Source: Tragulus kanchil (lineage: Eukaryota > Chordata > Mammalia > Artiodactyla > Tragulidae). From it: a DNA stretch of 64,000 nt. The translations under genes and the position numbers were made by a program. The DNA lies in NCBI GenBank assembly GCA_022376925.1, contig JAIOJX010000005.1, positions 162,319,001 through 162,383,000 of the forward strand, written 5' to 3'. The notes beneath the pieces were generated by a model. It did no database searches. It saw only the letters and a program-made list of their open reading frames with translations, and was not told where the DNA came from. Shown here piece by piece: positions 23,624-35,156 of the stretch; position 1 is the first letter of the stretch; each line of letters begins with the position of its first letter.

Positions 23624-23800
23624 CTATTTATAAACGAACAGCGCCCGAGGGCGGGCGCGGGGTCAGCCGAGGGCTTCGCCAAGGTCAGAGACCCAGGGCC
23701 CGGGGCTGGGGGCATTGCAGAGAAGGGCTAGGCTCCAGAGGAAGCAGGGGGCGGGAGCGCTCAGGCCTCTCTGAGCGGTGGGGCCGCGGTCCATTTCTGA
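23624..23800 (+). promoter_or_regulatory. Candidate CpG-rich promoter with TATA/MEF2-like box
   Basis: CTATTTATAA at 23624-23633 matches both a TATA-like box and the MEF2 consensus YTAWWWWTAR. It is followed by a C+G-rich, CpG-rich stretch (23636-23800) with several GGGCGG-like boxes ('gagggcgggcgcgg', 'gggggcgggagcg'). About 390 bp downstream an ATG directly precedes a strong splice donor. This fits a promoter and first exon, but no protein identity can be assigned. MEF2 matches are expected by chance about four times in 64 kb, so the box alone proves little. Confidence 0.35.
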
Positions 23801-24021
23801 ACAGCCTGACAGGAATGTCCAGCTGGCTTCCAAGTCAGATCTGGTGTCTCGGGCGAAGGGCAGGCCCAGCTGGGTGGGAGTGGATTCTTTCCCGCTGCCT
23901 CACTGCCACTCCGAGAAAGGAAGTGTGAGCGCCCGGGGCAGGCACCCTGCATGCAGCCCGCGTCTGTCCGTGGGCGGCGGTGGCCTCCACGCTCCTGCCA
24001 CTCCAGGAGGATGCTGCCATG
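23655..24021 (+). other. Possible 5' exon ending ATG|GTGAGTAAG
   Basis: The exon would begin about 25-30 bp after the TATA-like box. It would end at 24021, where ATG (24019-24021, context GCTGCCATGG, a reasonable Kozak site) is followed by GTGAGTAAG, a near-perfect splice donor. The exon would carry only the start codon, as in some muscle and other genes. The same ATG and donor recur at 25131-25142 because of duplication G. I found no acceptor or downstream exon to support it. Confidence 0.25.
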
Positions 24022-25984
24022 GTGAGTAAGCCTCCGCGCTCCCCTCGTCTCTCCCTGCAGAGAGCCCTCACTCAGCCAGGCCGGGCTGGAGGGACTCAAC
24101 CGGGTGGCAGTTCAGCCCCAGGCTGTCTGATGGAAGGCAGGCCTCTGGGCAGCAGTGCCAAGGACGTGGGTGGATGGGAACTCTGCTGATGAGTGGTCGA
24201 GTGAGATCGGGGTCTGCCCCCAGCATGATTGGTGCTGGGCACAGTTGTCCAGAGGGAGTCACCGCACACAGGCTGCCTTACCTGCGGGCCTGGGCCTGGG
24301 CGACACCGAGTTCCCCTGCACCAGGGTTCCTAAGAGCTGGCAGAAGCCTTTCCTCTACTGCAGAGCAGCTTCTGACACAGCTAGGAGGCCTACCTCAGTC
24401 ACATCTGTGACCAGATCATGTCTCTGAGTCTTGTATGTCTTTAAGTCCTCCTCCCCATTAGAGTGAATTTCTGAGTAGTTACTGCAGGAAGAAGAAGAGG
24501 GGCAGAGTTTTCACCTGCTTAGGTTCTGAGGCACATGCTTCACTGAATCTCAGCTCCATCTCCTCCTCGCTGTGTGACCCTGGACAAGTCTCTCACCCTC
24601 TCTGAGCCTCATTTCCTAGTCTGTCACGTAGGGATAGGATGGCCTGCTTTGCTGAGCTGCTGGGGGAGGTTAGTATGTGTGAGGCTCCCATCTCCACCCC
24701 CAGAACCTGGGCTCATTTCCCAGGTCTTTGGACATCTTTTCTGTTAAACCTTTACCCTTGAGAACGTCTGCTGCTGTTGCAGAGGGCTCACCCACACCAG
24801 ATGGACACCTGGTCACATGGAGTGCTCAGCACAGCCCCGTGCTGTCACGGGGACATTCGTGCCACCCACGTGTCAGGCCTCTCTGAGCGGTGGGGCCGCG
24901 GTCCATTTCTGAACAGCCTGACAGGAATGTCCAGCTGGCTTCCAAGTCAGATCTGGTGTCTCGGGCGAAGGGCAGGCCCAGCTGGGTGGGAGTGGATTCT
25001 TTCCCGCTGCCTCACTGCCACTCCGAGAAAGGCAGTGTGAGCGCCCGCGGCAGGCACCCTGCATGCAGCCCGCGTCTGTCCGTGGGCGGCGGTGGCCTCC
25101 ACGCTCCTGCCACTCCAGGAGGATGCTGCCATGGTGAGTAAGCCTCCGCGCTCCCCTCGTCTCTCCCTGCAGAGAGCCCTCACTCAGCCAGGCCGGGCTG
25201 GAGGGACTCAACCGGGTGGCAGTTCAGCCCCAGGCTGTCTGATGGAAGGCAGGCCTCTGGGCAGCAGTGCCAAGGACGTGGGTGGATGGGAACTCTGCTG
25301 ATGAGTGGTCGAGTGAGATCGGGGTCTGCCCCCAGCATGATTGGTGCTGGGCACAGTTGTCCAGAGGGAGTCACCGCACACAGGCTGCCTTACCTGCGGG
25401 CCTGGGCCTGGGCGACACCGAGTTCCCCTGCACCAGGGTTCCTAAGAGCTGGCAGAAGCCTTTCCTCTACTGCAGAGCAGCTTCTGACACAGCTAGGAGG
25501 CCTACCTCAGTCACATCTGTGACCAGATCATGTCTCTGAGTCTTGTATGTCTTTAAGTCCTCCTCCCCATTAGAGTGAATTTCTGAGTAGTTACTGCAGG
25601 AAGAAGAAGAGGGGCAGAGTTTTCACCTGCTTAGGTTCTGAGGCACATGCTTCACTGAATCTCAGCTCCATCTCCTCCTCGCTGTGTGACCCTGGACAAG
25701 TCTCTCACCCTCTCTGAGCCTCATTTCCTAGTCTGTCACGTAGGGATAGGATGGCCTGCTTTGCTGAGCTGCTGGGGGAGGTTAGTATGTGTGAGGCTCC
25801 CATCTCCACCCCCAGAACCTGGGCTCATTTCCCAGGTCTTTGGACATCTTTTCTGTTAAACCTTTACCCTTGAGAACGTCTGCTGCTGTTGCAGAGGGCT
25901 CACCCACACCAGATGGACACCTGGTCACATGGAGTGCTCAGCACAGCCCCGTGCTGTCACGGGGACATTCGTGCCACCCACGTG
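23761..25984. repeat. Tandem duplication G (1.11 kb period)
   Basis: Copy 1 is 23761-24872 and copy 2 is 24873-25984, abutting exactly. I see no indels. A few substitutions occur, such as GGAAGTG/GGCAGTG (23918/25030) and GGGGCAG/GCGGCAG (23936/25048). The unit includes the putative ATG-splice donor and a MIR. The last 260 bp overlaps duplication H, giving three copies. Confidence 0.95.
24540..24690 (+). mobile_element. MIR SINE
   Basis: Clear MIR core 'ctgtgtgaccctggacaag', 'cctctctgagcctcatttcc' and 'gtagggataggatgg'. Recurs at 25652-25802 through duplication G, with its 3' half again at 26813-26880 through duplication H. Confidence 0.85.
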
Positions 25985-27903
25985 GGGCTCACAGGGCTCA
26001 GGTGCCTGCATCCCACAGACCCCTTCATCTGCCTCCTCCCCCGACTCTGGGCTCTGGCCCAGTGGCTCATGGTCAGAACACCCAGATGCCAAGCCCCAAA
26101 CCGAACTTGTATCACTCACTTGTCAAGCCCTGTCTTTCCTGCAGAAGCCTGCCTATGACCTTCTTAGGGTGAAGCTCATGCTGAAGTAGCAGCAGAACCT
26201 GCCTGTGGCAGGGATTATCTGTGGACAAAGACTCCCCGCCTCCACTGCAGAGGTGAGGGGTGCTCTCCACTGCTTAGGTGACCTTGGACAAGTCATTTCC
26301 CCCCCCCTCAATTTATTCATCTTTAAAATGGGTACAATCTTATTGAACTCTTAGAATGACTATTGACTGATCGTTACCCACCTGGCCTGGCCTGGCCCCT
26401 GCCAAGTATGCGGTGCTCCCTTCCTCTTGCCCTGAGCCCCACTTTGCATGAATAAAGCTCAGGCACAGACACAGAAGCAAGCTGGCTTGAGGAGGGCCTA
26501 AGACCCAGGAGACCCAAGGAAGTATGAGAGGTGAAACCTCCTCTTCCTGGGTGCTGGCAGTCCCGGCAGAGACTCACCAGAGGGATGTGACCCCCACAGG
26601 GGGATTATCATGATGAACCCTCAGGCCCACAGCAGGAAATGAGGGTGAGTCAGATCAGGACCCTTGAGAGGAGACGGGCTTCACATACACTCCCAGGAAA
26701 CCCACAAATTGTTCTCGCGTATTAATCAGATTTGCAAAGCAGTGCATAGGGCAACCTTGCTCAGGAACCTCACTGGAGCCTCTCAGCTGCTCTGGCCACA
26801 AGGAGAGGTCAACCATTTCCTAGTCTGTCACGTAGGGATAGGATGGCCTGCTTTGCTGAGCTGCTGGGGAGGTTAGTTGTGAGGCTCCCATCTCCACCCC
26901 AGAACCTGGGCTCATTTCCCAGGTCTTTGGACATCTTTTCTGTTAAACCTTTACCCTTGAGAACGTCTGCTGCTGTTGCAGAGGGCTCACCCACACCAGA
27001 TGGACACCTGGTCACATGGAGTGCTCAGCACAGCCCCGTGCTGTCACGGGGACATTCGTGCCACCCACGTGGGGCTCACAGGGCTCAGGTGCCTGCATCC
27101 CACAGACCCCTTCATCTGCCTCCTCCCCCGACTCTGGGCTCTGGCCCAGTGGCTCATGGTCAGAACACCCAGATGCCAAGCCCCAAACCGAACTTGTATC
27201 ACTCACTTGTCAAGCCCTGTCTTTCCTGCAGAAGCCTGCCTATGACCTTCTTAGGGTGAAGCTCATGCTGAAGTAGCAGCAGAACCTGCCTGTGGCAGGG
27301 ATTATCTGTGGACAAAGACTCCCCGCCTCCACTGCAGAGGTGAGGGGTGCTGCTCTCCACTGCTTAGGTGACCTTGGACAAGTCATTTCCCCCCCCCCTC
27401 AATTTATTCATCTTTAAAATGGGTACAATCTTATTGAACTCTTAGAATGACTATTGACTGATCGTTACCCACCTGGCCTGGCCTGGCCCCTGCCAAGTAT
27501 GCGGTGCTCCCTTCCTCTTGCCCTGAGCCCCACTTTGCATGAATAAAGCTCAGGCACAGACACAGAAGCAAGCTGGCTTGAGGAGGGCCTAAGACCCAGG
27601 AGACCCAAGGAAGTATGAGAGGTGAAACCTCCTCTTCCTGGGTGCTGGCAGTCCCGGCAGAGACTCACCAGAGGGATGTGACCCCCACAGGGGGATTATC
27701 ATGATGAACCCTCAGGCCCACAGCAGGAAATGAGGGTGAGTCAGATCAGGACCCTTGAGAGGAGACGGGCTTCACATACACTCCCAGGAAACCCACAAAT
27801 TGTTCTCGCGTATTAATCAGATTTGCAAAGCAGTGCATAGGGCAACCTTGCTCAGGAACCTCACTGGAGCCTCTCAGCTGCTCTGGCCACAAGGAGAGGT
27901 CAA
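25722..27903. repeat. Tandem duplication H (1.09 kb period)
   Basis: Copy 1 is 25722-26813 and copy 2 is 26814-27903, abutting. The first 90 bases of copy 2 lack five bases present in copy 1, in G and C runs and a TAT repeat (26864-26900). Further on the copies differ by a GCT and one C in a C run. Deletions are therefore packed against the junction. Confidence 0.94.
26255..26370 (+). mobile_element. MIR SINE
   Basis: 'taggtgaccttggacaagtc' and 'tcatctttaaaatgggtac' are the conserved MIR core. The copy at 27346-27461 comes from duplication H. Confidence 0.8.
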
Positions 27904-28347
27904 GGGTGCTGTGGGAGGCTGGGTCTCCTCGGGAAAGGAGGGAAGCTGTGGGTGGTTGCCTGGGTCCAGCCGGTGCTGCCTGCAGCATTTGATGGAGGGC
28001 GTGCTGGGTTCAGACAGGAGTCCCCCGAGCAGAGGGCTGCCACCTGCCGTCCTGTGAGCGTCGGCTCCCTTCCCTCCCACCCGACTGGAAGGGATGGGCC
28101 TGAGGATGGGATCTGGGGGGCCTGTCACCAGTGGCGACGGCCTGGGAAGGACAGACAGGAGAGAGTCATCACCATCAGACAAAGAGGCTATTAAAACAAA
28201 AAATTTAAAGATGGCGCCCACGTATCTAAGATGTTCAGACGAGTTAAATGCATTTAGGCCAAATACCTGAGATAGAATCCTTTACCTGGAAGCCCTGTGA
28301 CCTTAGGTCAAGAGCTGGACTTCTTTAAGCCCTGGTTCCCTGACTGT
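27904..28347. other. GC-rich unassigned DNA
   Basis: No gene or repeat recognised. Reverse and forward frames overlap each other. Confidence 0.45.
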
Positions 28348-28765
28348 GGTGGGGTGAATGTGACCCCCAAAAGATACGTCAACATCCTAGCCCCCAGAAC
28401 TTGTGAATGCGACCTTATTTGGGAAGACGCTTTGCAGACACAATGAAGCTAAGAACCTAGAGATGAGGAGATCATCTTAATTATCCAGGTGAGCCCTGAA
28501 TCCAGGGACAAAGTCTCCTTTTAGAGGCACTTAGAGGAGACAGGCATACAGAAAAGAGAAGGCCGTGTGAAGGTGGGAGCAGAGATGGAAGGGATGTAGC
28601 CACGAGCCCAGAAGCACCTGGAGCTGCGGGAGGCGTACCAGCACTCAAAGGCAACCGGGCCCTGCCCGTGCCTTGATCTCACCTTTCTGGCCTCCAGAAC
28701 TGTGAGAGAGTAAATGTCCGCCTTTAAACCCCTCTGTCAGCGCTAGTTTATTACAGTGACCACAG
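28348..28765 (+). mobile_element. MLT1-family LTR (ERVL-MaLR)
   Basis: Complete-looking MLT1 order: 'ggtggggtgaatgtgaccc', 'gaatgcgaccttatttggg', 'aggccgtgtgaagg', 'gtgccttgatctcacc', 'cctccagaactgtgagag' and a degraded end near 28765. Solitary LTR in the same orientation as that at 23025. Confidence 0.88.
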
Positions 28766-29085
28766 GAAGCAGGAAGTGTTCTTCAAAGAAAGAATGTAAA
28801 AATCCAACAGGAGAGGGTCAATATAGATCACGTGCATTTCTACACACAATAAGAATTGCATGCAGCCTTGCAAAAAAGTCTGTGACCAGTCATTAAGGAT
28901 GAAATGGATGTTCACGGAGTACCAGCATATTAATTTTTAATTATATGAGTCCAGTTTTGTTTTTTAAAGTGTGCCCCCAAAGGGGGAAATACCATTGACC
29001 ATCTCCAGGCCATATTATACCATTTTTTCTGTATTTTCTTCTTTGCTCTTCTATATATTTTCCAAATTTCCTCTCAATGAGTATG
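28766..29085. other. AT-rich unassigned DNA
   Basis: No feature recognised. It may be decayed LINE, but I cannot support a family. Confidence 0.4.
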
Positions 29086-29087
29086 TG

Positions 29088-29303
29088 CTCTGTGCTGTGC
29101 TAAGTCGCTCCAGTCGTGTCTGAGTCTGTGTGACCCTGTGAACTGCAGCCTCCCAGGCTCCTCTGGCCATACTGAATACTGGAGTAGGTCGCCATGCCCT
29201 CCTCCAGGGGATCTTCCTGACCCAGGGATCAAACCTATGTCTCTTACGTCTACTGCATTGAAAGGTGGGTTCTTTATCACTAGTACCACCTAGGACTTCC
29301 CTC
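29088..29303 (-). mobile_element. Bov-tA SINE
   Basis: Reverse-complement Bov-tA: 'tgctgtgctaagtcgctcc', 'gtgaactgcagcctcccagg', 'actggagtaggtcgccatgc', 'gatcttcctgacccagggat' and the tRNA-like head complement to 'ctaggacttccc'. Confidence 0.92.
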
Positions 29304-29404
29304 AATGTCTATAACTTCACTGTCAGAAAATAAAAAGGCTGTTCTAACATTTTCTTCCTGCAAATGTCACCTAATTGGGCAAGAGCCCCTGAAGGCCTAC
29401 TTTC

Positions 29405-29560
29405 TTTCCATCTCTAATCTCATGAGAACCTTCCAACAGTCCCACCAGAAGCTCAGGTCTGATTCCATTTTGTCCATGAGAAAACGGTGCTTCAAGAGGT
29501 AAATGGGGACCACAGAGCCAGCCTGTGGCCAAGGCAGGGAGAGGAACACAGCCTGCGGGT
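29405..29560 (-). mobile_element. MIR SINE
   Basis: 'ctctaatctcatgagaacc', 'attttgtccatgagaaaacg' and 'gaccacagagccagcctg' follow the antisense MIR order. Confidence 0.6.
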
Positions 29561-31087
29561 CTTCTCGGCCTTGTGTGGGAAGCTCCCTGCCCTTGCCGGT
29601 GGAGACAGGCACGGCTCTGCCCTCTCCTCCCTCTCCTGACCACGCCCAGGACCTGGCCTGTCTGATGACTGATCAAAGTCTCAAGTGCCCTCCAGGCAGA
29701 GATAAAACATCAAGAGCTAGATCCTGGGATTCTGGTTTCCTATGCTTAACTGGAATAAGAGATAAATCACTTCTGCTAACTGTTTTTACCTGGCTGCAGG
29801 AAATGATGCATCACCATCTTTTAAAAGAAAATTAAGCCTTTAATTCCACGGCACATGTAATAAAATGGCACTTCAGCTCTCTGTCCTGAATATATGGCCC
29901 GTCGTGTCCTAATTTACTATTTCGATGCGGCCTGAAATGTTCTGAAGTTATTAATGTGGCAATATATTCAAGCACCAAACCTGGTCTTCAAATGCTGTCC
30001 AAGTGCTGAGTTAACACAATGGATGGCCAGGCGCGAGCCAAAGGGGTCCTATTGAGAGGCAGGCCGTGGGGGAGAGGTACGCAGCTGGCCCTGCCGTGGA
30101 GGGCTACCATGAGCTAGAGCCCCGCTTTCTTCCTCTGGAAGATAGAGATACCTCATTCATAGATGAAGGGTGCCAGGTCTGGATCTGTCCCTTACTCAGC
30201 AGCAGTCCCAAGTGCTCCCAGTGCCACTCCTTTTATTCCAATTCTCTCGTGGTCCACAGGAAAGCTGTGATGCTTCCACGCGTATACCAGGGCTTAGCTG
30301 TGTGCATACCTGTGTGTACAGGCTCACACATGGGGCAATCCATCCCAAGACTCTGAACAGGCCCATCCCTTTGTACTTAGAAGAGCCGGCTTTTATGACC
30401 AGGGAACTGCCCAATGATCCATGCAAGGATATACTGGGGCGAAGCGTCAATGTAAGATAAAGGACAGAGGCCTGGGGGCCTCAAGGCCTGCGCTCTTCAC
30501 CTGTGCACCCCTCTCCTCTCCTGTGAGTGTGTGATGCCTACAGGGAGACCACGTGCTATTGTCAGCTGCCCTCACGAGCGCTCCCCACTGGCACGTGGAA
30601 CACCACTGCAAGCATCTAGGTGGGGCCACTTGAACGAAAGCTCTCTTGGTCTGCAGAAACTCCCAAGTGGGCTCACAGAAACTGCCGAGGTCTCTGGGGT
30701 CGGGGACGTCGGGTCTTTTCATGGGCTCCTCCGCAGGGGCGCCCAGTCCCCTGGGAGATTCAGTGCAGCCACACATCCTCTCCAGGGTAAAGCCATCTGT
30801 TTCAGAGACAGAGAGTCAGGGCAGTTCACTTAGCTTTCAGTAAACTCGTAAGGGGAATCATTGCAACCCTGCGTCTAGAATGGAAGGTATACCTGAAATT
30901 CTCCAGTGTGGACCAGATGCCTTAGCAGTGGGCAAGAATCGAGTTCCCTCTGATACCCAGAGTTGGTGGCCCAAGAGAGGAACAACAGCTACTGTTGAGG
31001 CTAATTTTCTGGAGGAAACAGGATGCTGAGGCAACCAGACAAGTGACTAGAGCAAATTATTTAAATAACAGTAGCATGTCTCTCTTG
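29561..31087. other. Repeat-poor single-copy DNA
   Basis: No gene recognised. 29820-30010 is AT-rich and repeat-free and resembles conserved non-coding sequence in character. Several frames of 84-110 residues occur on both strands here, with no recognisable domain. Confidence 0.45.
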
Positions 31088-31180
31088 TAAGGCTGCTCAG
31101 TTGCTTTCAGTCATGTCTGACTTTTCCTCTGTCATCAATTGGTTTCCTCAAGTATTCTCAGACAGATAAACCAGAGAACA
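31088..31180 (-). mobile_element. Bov-A/BovB-type fragment
   Basis: 'gctcagttgctttcagtc' and 'atgtctgacttttcctctg' resemble the reverse complement of a Bov-A tail. Short and diverged. Confidence 0.5.
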
Positions 31181-32265
31181 GTACAAATGATCATCTCTGG
31201 GTGAAAAGAGAGGACAGTGTGTCAAGGTGTGTATCTTCCTATCTCTGTGCTTCCTGTCTATGTGCCCTTGAATGCCTTGTTTTTCTGAGCCTCATGCTCC
31301 CAGCACAGAGGTGCTCAGAACGTTTTGTCTGAGTTGAACCAGGTACCTGCATGCAGGGCTGATGGGAGACGGCAAAGCCTGTGCCGTGGGGCAGACTTCA
31401 GTTCCACCAGTGTGAGGACGTTCAACAGGACCCGCATCAGCACATTCTTGCTTTCTTTCATTCGCTCTAACAGCGAGCATGTAGTTACCACGAGTTCTTC
31501 TTACACATGAGGCCCCTGTGGCTCAGAGACCCAGTGGCTGCCCCAGTGCCCACACCGCTGGTAATGGGGTGGTGACTTACTCTGGCACTAAGGACGGCCC
31601 TACAGCTCCTACGAGGCAGCCGTGTTCCCCAGGCTGCAGGGCATAGGAGTCCAAGGCTCTGATCTTGAGGGCTCAGCTTGCTGCCACGCTCAGAGCTGCA
31701 GGTTCAGGCTCTCTCCAGCTCCCCCTACTCCCTCCTGCCTTCTAGGTGGCCCTATGGGGGTCTGTTCCTAGGTCCACAAGTTAAGGGGAGGTAGGGAGGA
31801 CTTCTGAAAACAAAATCCCCGCTCCATAACTGAGCTTAACAGTCAAGTCCCAGTCTGAAAACTTGGGACCCGCTGCTGACAGTCCCGATGACAGCCCAGC
31901 TGGGAGGGCGGCTATATTTAGCCACATGCTTGACCTACCATGTTATCAGGAGCAGACCCAAAAGGTTGGGGAGCTGGAGGGAGGCGGCAGAGATCCTTTA
32001 CGCCACACTGCCCCCGCCGCACAGCCTTGACGATCTGCTCGGCAACATTTCCACCGTCTGAACACATCTTTTTCCCAAAGTTGGGGAGCTTTTGTGATTT
32101 GCCCCGTGCTTTCAGTGTGGAGGTAGAGGCCAAAGCGATCAGTTCTGTTTATAACAGGAGGGATTTCTGCACAAGGTAGTTAGGAAGCATCTCGGTCGTG
32201 GGTCACAAAGCCAGACTTTCCTCCTGTACCCCTGGGTGCCCGCAACTAAAGGAGGGAGTCCGTGC
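31181..32265. other. Repeat-poor single-copy DNA
   Basis: No gene or confident repeat. A CTATATTTAG box at 31912-31921 follows a CAGCTG E-box at about 31896, which is chance-level without other support. Confidence 0.45.
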
Positions 32266-32269
32266 AAAC

Positions 32270-32410
32270 AGCGCATGGGCTCTGGGACATGGACCTGGGC
32301 TGTCAGCATGTGAACCTTCATCCCCGATGACAATGCTCTTCACCTCAGGGAGTTTTTGTAAAGATCAAATGAAGCATAACATGAAACGTCTGCCACATAA
32401 TAAACATTGT
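32270..32410 (+). mobile_element. MIR SINE
   Basis: Order 'cttcacctcagggag', 'gtaaagatcaaatgaagc', 'gccacataataaacattg' matches the MIR 3' half. Confidence 0.55.
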
Positions 32411-34606
32411 ACCTCTCCTCCTCCCGTTATCCTCCTAACCCTACAAGGTAAGATTTAGTCAATTTATCCCCATTCTACAGATGAAGCAACTGAATGCCAC
32501 GTTCAGAGAAGGTGACTTGCCCAAATTCTCAGCGGGTGGCTCAGCAATATTTGTGTTACAGACCCACCATTATTTCCCATCACTGAGTTTGACCTGTGTG
32601 TTCAGCCGGCTAAGAAAATCAAGGCTGGGGGCAGGGGTGATGGTGCTAATTTCCCAGAAGCAATCTTACCTTGACTCTTTGAAGTGTCATGAAATTGGCT
32701 GGAGGCTGCTCCCGTCAGCAGCTCTGCACTAGGCTGTTGAAAGCACTTTTAGCACCTGATTAAAAAGGAGCCTTATTTTCCTGAGCAATTACCAGCCTGC
32801 CTCTCATGATCTCATCCCAAAGACAAGGAAGAAAAATGATGGAAGGCTGGCCTCCAGATGCTCACCCCCTGGAACACTAAATGGCCTGGCTGCGCCTGTG
32901 TGGGGAGAGTGCCAGGCACGGCGTGGGCAGCGACATCCAGAGCAGCCGGGCAGCAAGCAGGGCTCGCCACGGGGGCGGGCTGTGTCCTTTCCGGCTCTGA
33001 TGGAGACCCTGCACTGGCCTGCGTCCAGCTGTGATTTGCTCCCGGGAATGAAGCAAAAAAAAGAAAAAGGAACGAGCGTGACTTGAAATTCTCCTGTGGG
33101 GAGGTTATTCCTTTCATTTTACAAAACAGCTGTTTCTGGGAGCATTTTGGCCTCAAGGTGTACTACAAGAAACAGAGTTCTGGAAGACAACTTTTTGCTC
33201 GAAAGCACCCAGCCAAGAGTTTAGCCAAAAAAATGGATTCAGACCCAAGCAGAGCTCTCAACAGTACCCTGCATTATACCATGCTGTAGCATCCCTGAGC
33301 TGCCTTAAAAAGTAGTGTGGCGCCCACGTTCCCCTAGGCTTTCTCCCTCTGGTCCCACAGCGAGTGACAGGAAGGGTGCCTCCTGTACGTGGCTGGAAAC
33401 TCCTGCCCGTGAGTCCTGTCACTGTGCCACCCTAGGGAAGCCACAGCCGGTCTAAGTCATAATCAGTTGCCTCTTCAGTAAAGATCAAATGAAGCATAAC
33501 ATGAAACGTCTGCCACATAATAAACATTGTACCTCTCCTCCTCCCGTTATCCTCCTAACCCTACAAGGTAAGATTTAGTCAATTTATCCCCATTCTACAG
33601 ATGAAGCAACTGAATGCCACGTTCAGAGAAGGTGACTTGCCCAAATTCTCAGCGGGTGGCTCAGCAATATTTGTGTTACAGACCCACCATTATTTCCCAT
33701 CACTGAGTTTGACCTGTGTGTTCAGCCGGCTAAGAAAATCAAGGCTGGGGGCAGGGGTGATGGTGCTAATTTCCCAGAAGCAATCTTACCTTGACTCTTT
33801 GAAGTGTCATGAAATTGGCTGGAGGCTGCTCCCGTCAGCAGCTCTGCACTAGGCTGTTGAAAGCACTTTTAGCACCTGATTAAAAAGGAGCCTTATTTTC
33901 CTGAGCAATTACCAGCCTGCCTCTCATGATCTCATCCCAAAGACAAGGAAGAAAAATGATGGAAGGCTGGCCTCCAGATGCTCACCCCCTGGAACACTAA
34001 ATGGCCTGGCTGCGCCTGTGTGGGGAGAGTGCCAGGCACGGCGTGGGCAGCGACATCCAGAGCAGCCGGGCAGCAAGCAGGGCTCGCCACGGGGGCGGGC
34101 TGTGTCCTTTCCGGCTCTGATGGAGACCCTGCACTGGCCTGCGTCCAGCTGTGATTTGCTCCCGGGAATGAAGCAAAAAAAAGAAAAAGGAACGAGCGTG
34201 ACTTGAAATTCTCCTGTGGGGAGGTTATTCCTTTCATTTTACAAAACAGCTGTTTCTGGGAGCATTTTGGCCTCAAGGTGTACTACAAGAAACAGAGTTC
34301 TGGAAGACAACTTTTTGCTCGAAAGCACCCAGCCAAGAGTTTAGCCAAAAAAATGGATTCAGACCCAAGCAGAGCTCTCAACAGTACCCTGCATTATACC
34401 ATGCTGTAGCATCCCTGAGCTGCCTTAAAAAGTAGTGTGGCGCCCACGTTCCCCTAGGCTTTCTCCCTCTGGTCCCACAGCGAGTGACAGGAAGGGTGCC
34501 CCTCCCTGTACGTGGCTGGAAACTCCTGCCCCGTGAGTCCTGTCACTGTGCCACCCCTAGGGCAAGCCACAGCCGGTCTAAGTCATAATCACGGTTGCCT
34601 CTTCAG
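32358..34606. repeat. Tandem duplication I (1.12 kb period)
   Basis: Copy 1 is 32358-33477 and copy 2 is 33478-34606. They are essentially identical until the last 100 bases of copy 1 (33378-33477), which have about ten missing bases relative to copy 2, in C runs and short repeats. This is a strongly one-sided deletion pattern at the junction. The unit has a MIR and otherwise repeat-free DNA. Confidence 0.95.
32400..32570 (-). mobile_element. MIR SINE
   Basis: Antisense MIR: 'ctacaaggtaagatttag', 'ccccattctacagatgaag', 'gaaggtgacttgcccaaatt'. Duplicated at 33520-33690 by duplication I. Confidence 0.8.
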
Positions 34607-34611
34607 CTCAT

Positions 34612-34795
34612 AGAAGCAAGAAGCCATAAAAAGGAAATACCCAATGCTGCCAAAGATGTGGTCAAATAGGCAGGCTTACTCATTGCTGGTGGCAGTGGGA
34701 AGCAATTTGGCAAGATGCATGAATACAGGGCTTGATAAAGTGAGTCTCTTCAATCCAATAATCACACATTTGCAAATACATCTTTACGCAATGGA
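34612..34795 (+). mobile_element. Old L1 3' segment
   Basis: 'tgctgccaaagatgtggtc', 'tactcattgctggtggcag' and 'aagcaatttggcaagatgc' are the L1 3' motifs. A Bov-tA interrupts the element at 34796. It resumes at about 35019-35156 and again at about 37976-38095 after a younger L1. A copy lies at about 35740-35926. Confidence 0.75.
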
Positions 34796-35018
34796 CGTGC
34801 TAAGTTACTTCAGTGGTCACTGAAGTGACTCTTTTCACCCCGTGGACTGTAGCCTGCCAGGCTCCTCTATCCATGGGATTCTCCAGGCAAGAAGACTGGA
34901 GTGGGTTGCCATTTCCTTCTCCCGGGGATCTTCCTGATCCAGGGAAGGAAACTGTGTCTCTTATGTCTCCTGCATCGGCAGGCAGGTTCTTTACCACTGG
35001 CATCACCTGGGAAGCCCC
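34796..35018 (-). mobile_element. Bov-tA SINE
   Basis: Reverse-complement Bov-tA with 'gtgctaagttacttcagtgg', 'tccatgggattctccagg' and head 'gcatcacctgggaagcccc'. The Bov-A tail carries a small rearrangement near 34812 ('cagtggtcactgaagtgact', a local inverted repeat). The second copy is at 35927-36149. Confidence 0.9.
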
Positions 35019-35156
35019 TCTTAAGGCAGTAAGTCCAAATAAAAAAATCTTCATCATAGTATTTCCTAAGGAGCCAAATACATCGAAATTCTATAACGTA
35101 GAATATTAAGCAATTAAAAAATTATTGCATCTTGGATTGTAAGAATTACGTTGCTA

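Noticed and set aside
22987..23715. 242-residue reverse-strand open frame
   Set aside because: The 3' half is antisense to an MLT1 LTR and the rest lies in CpG-rich DNA where stop codons are rare. It has no recognisable domain, and overlapping frames exist on the other strand.
31912..31921. Perfect MEF2-type boxes here and at 58162-58171 as a muscle enhancer signal
   Set aside because: The ten-base degenerate consensus is expected about four times by chance in 64 kb. I found three, so there is no enrichment.
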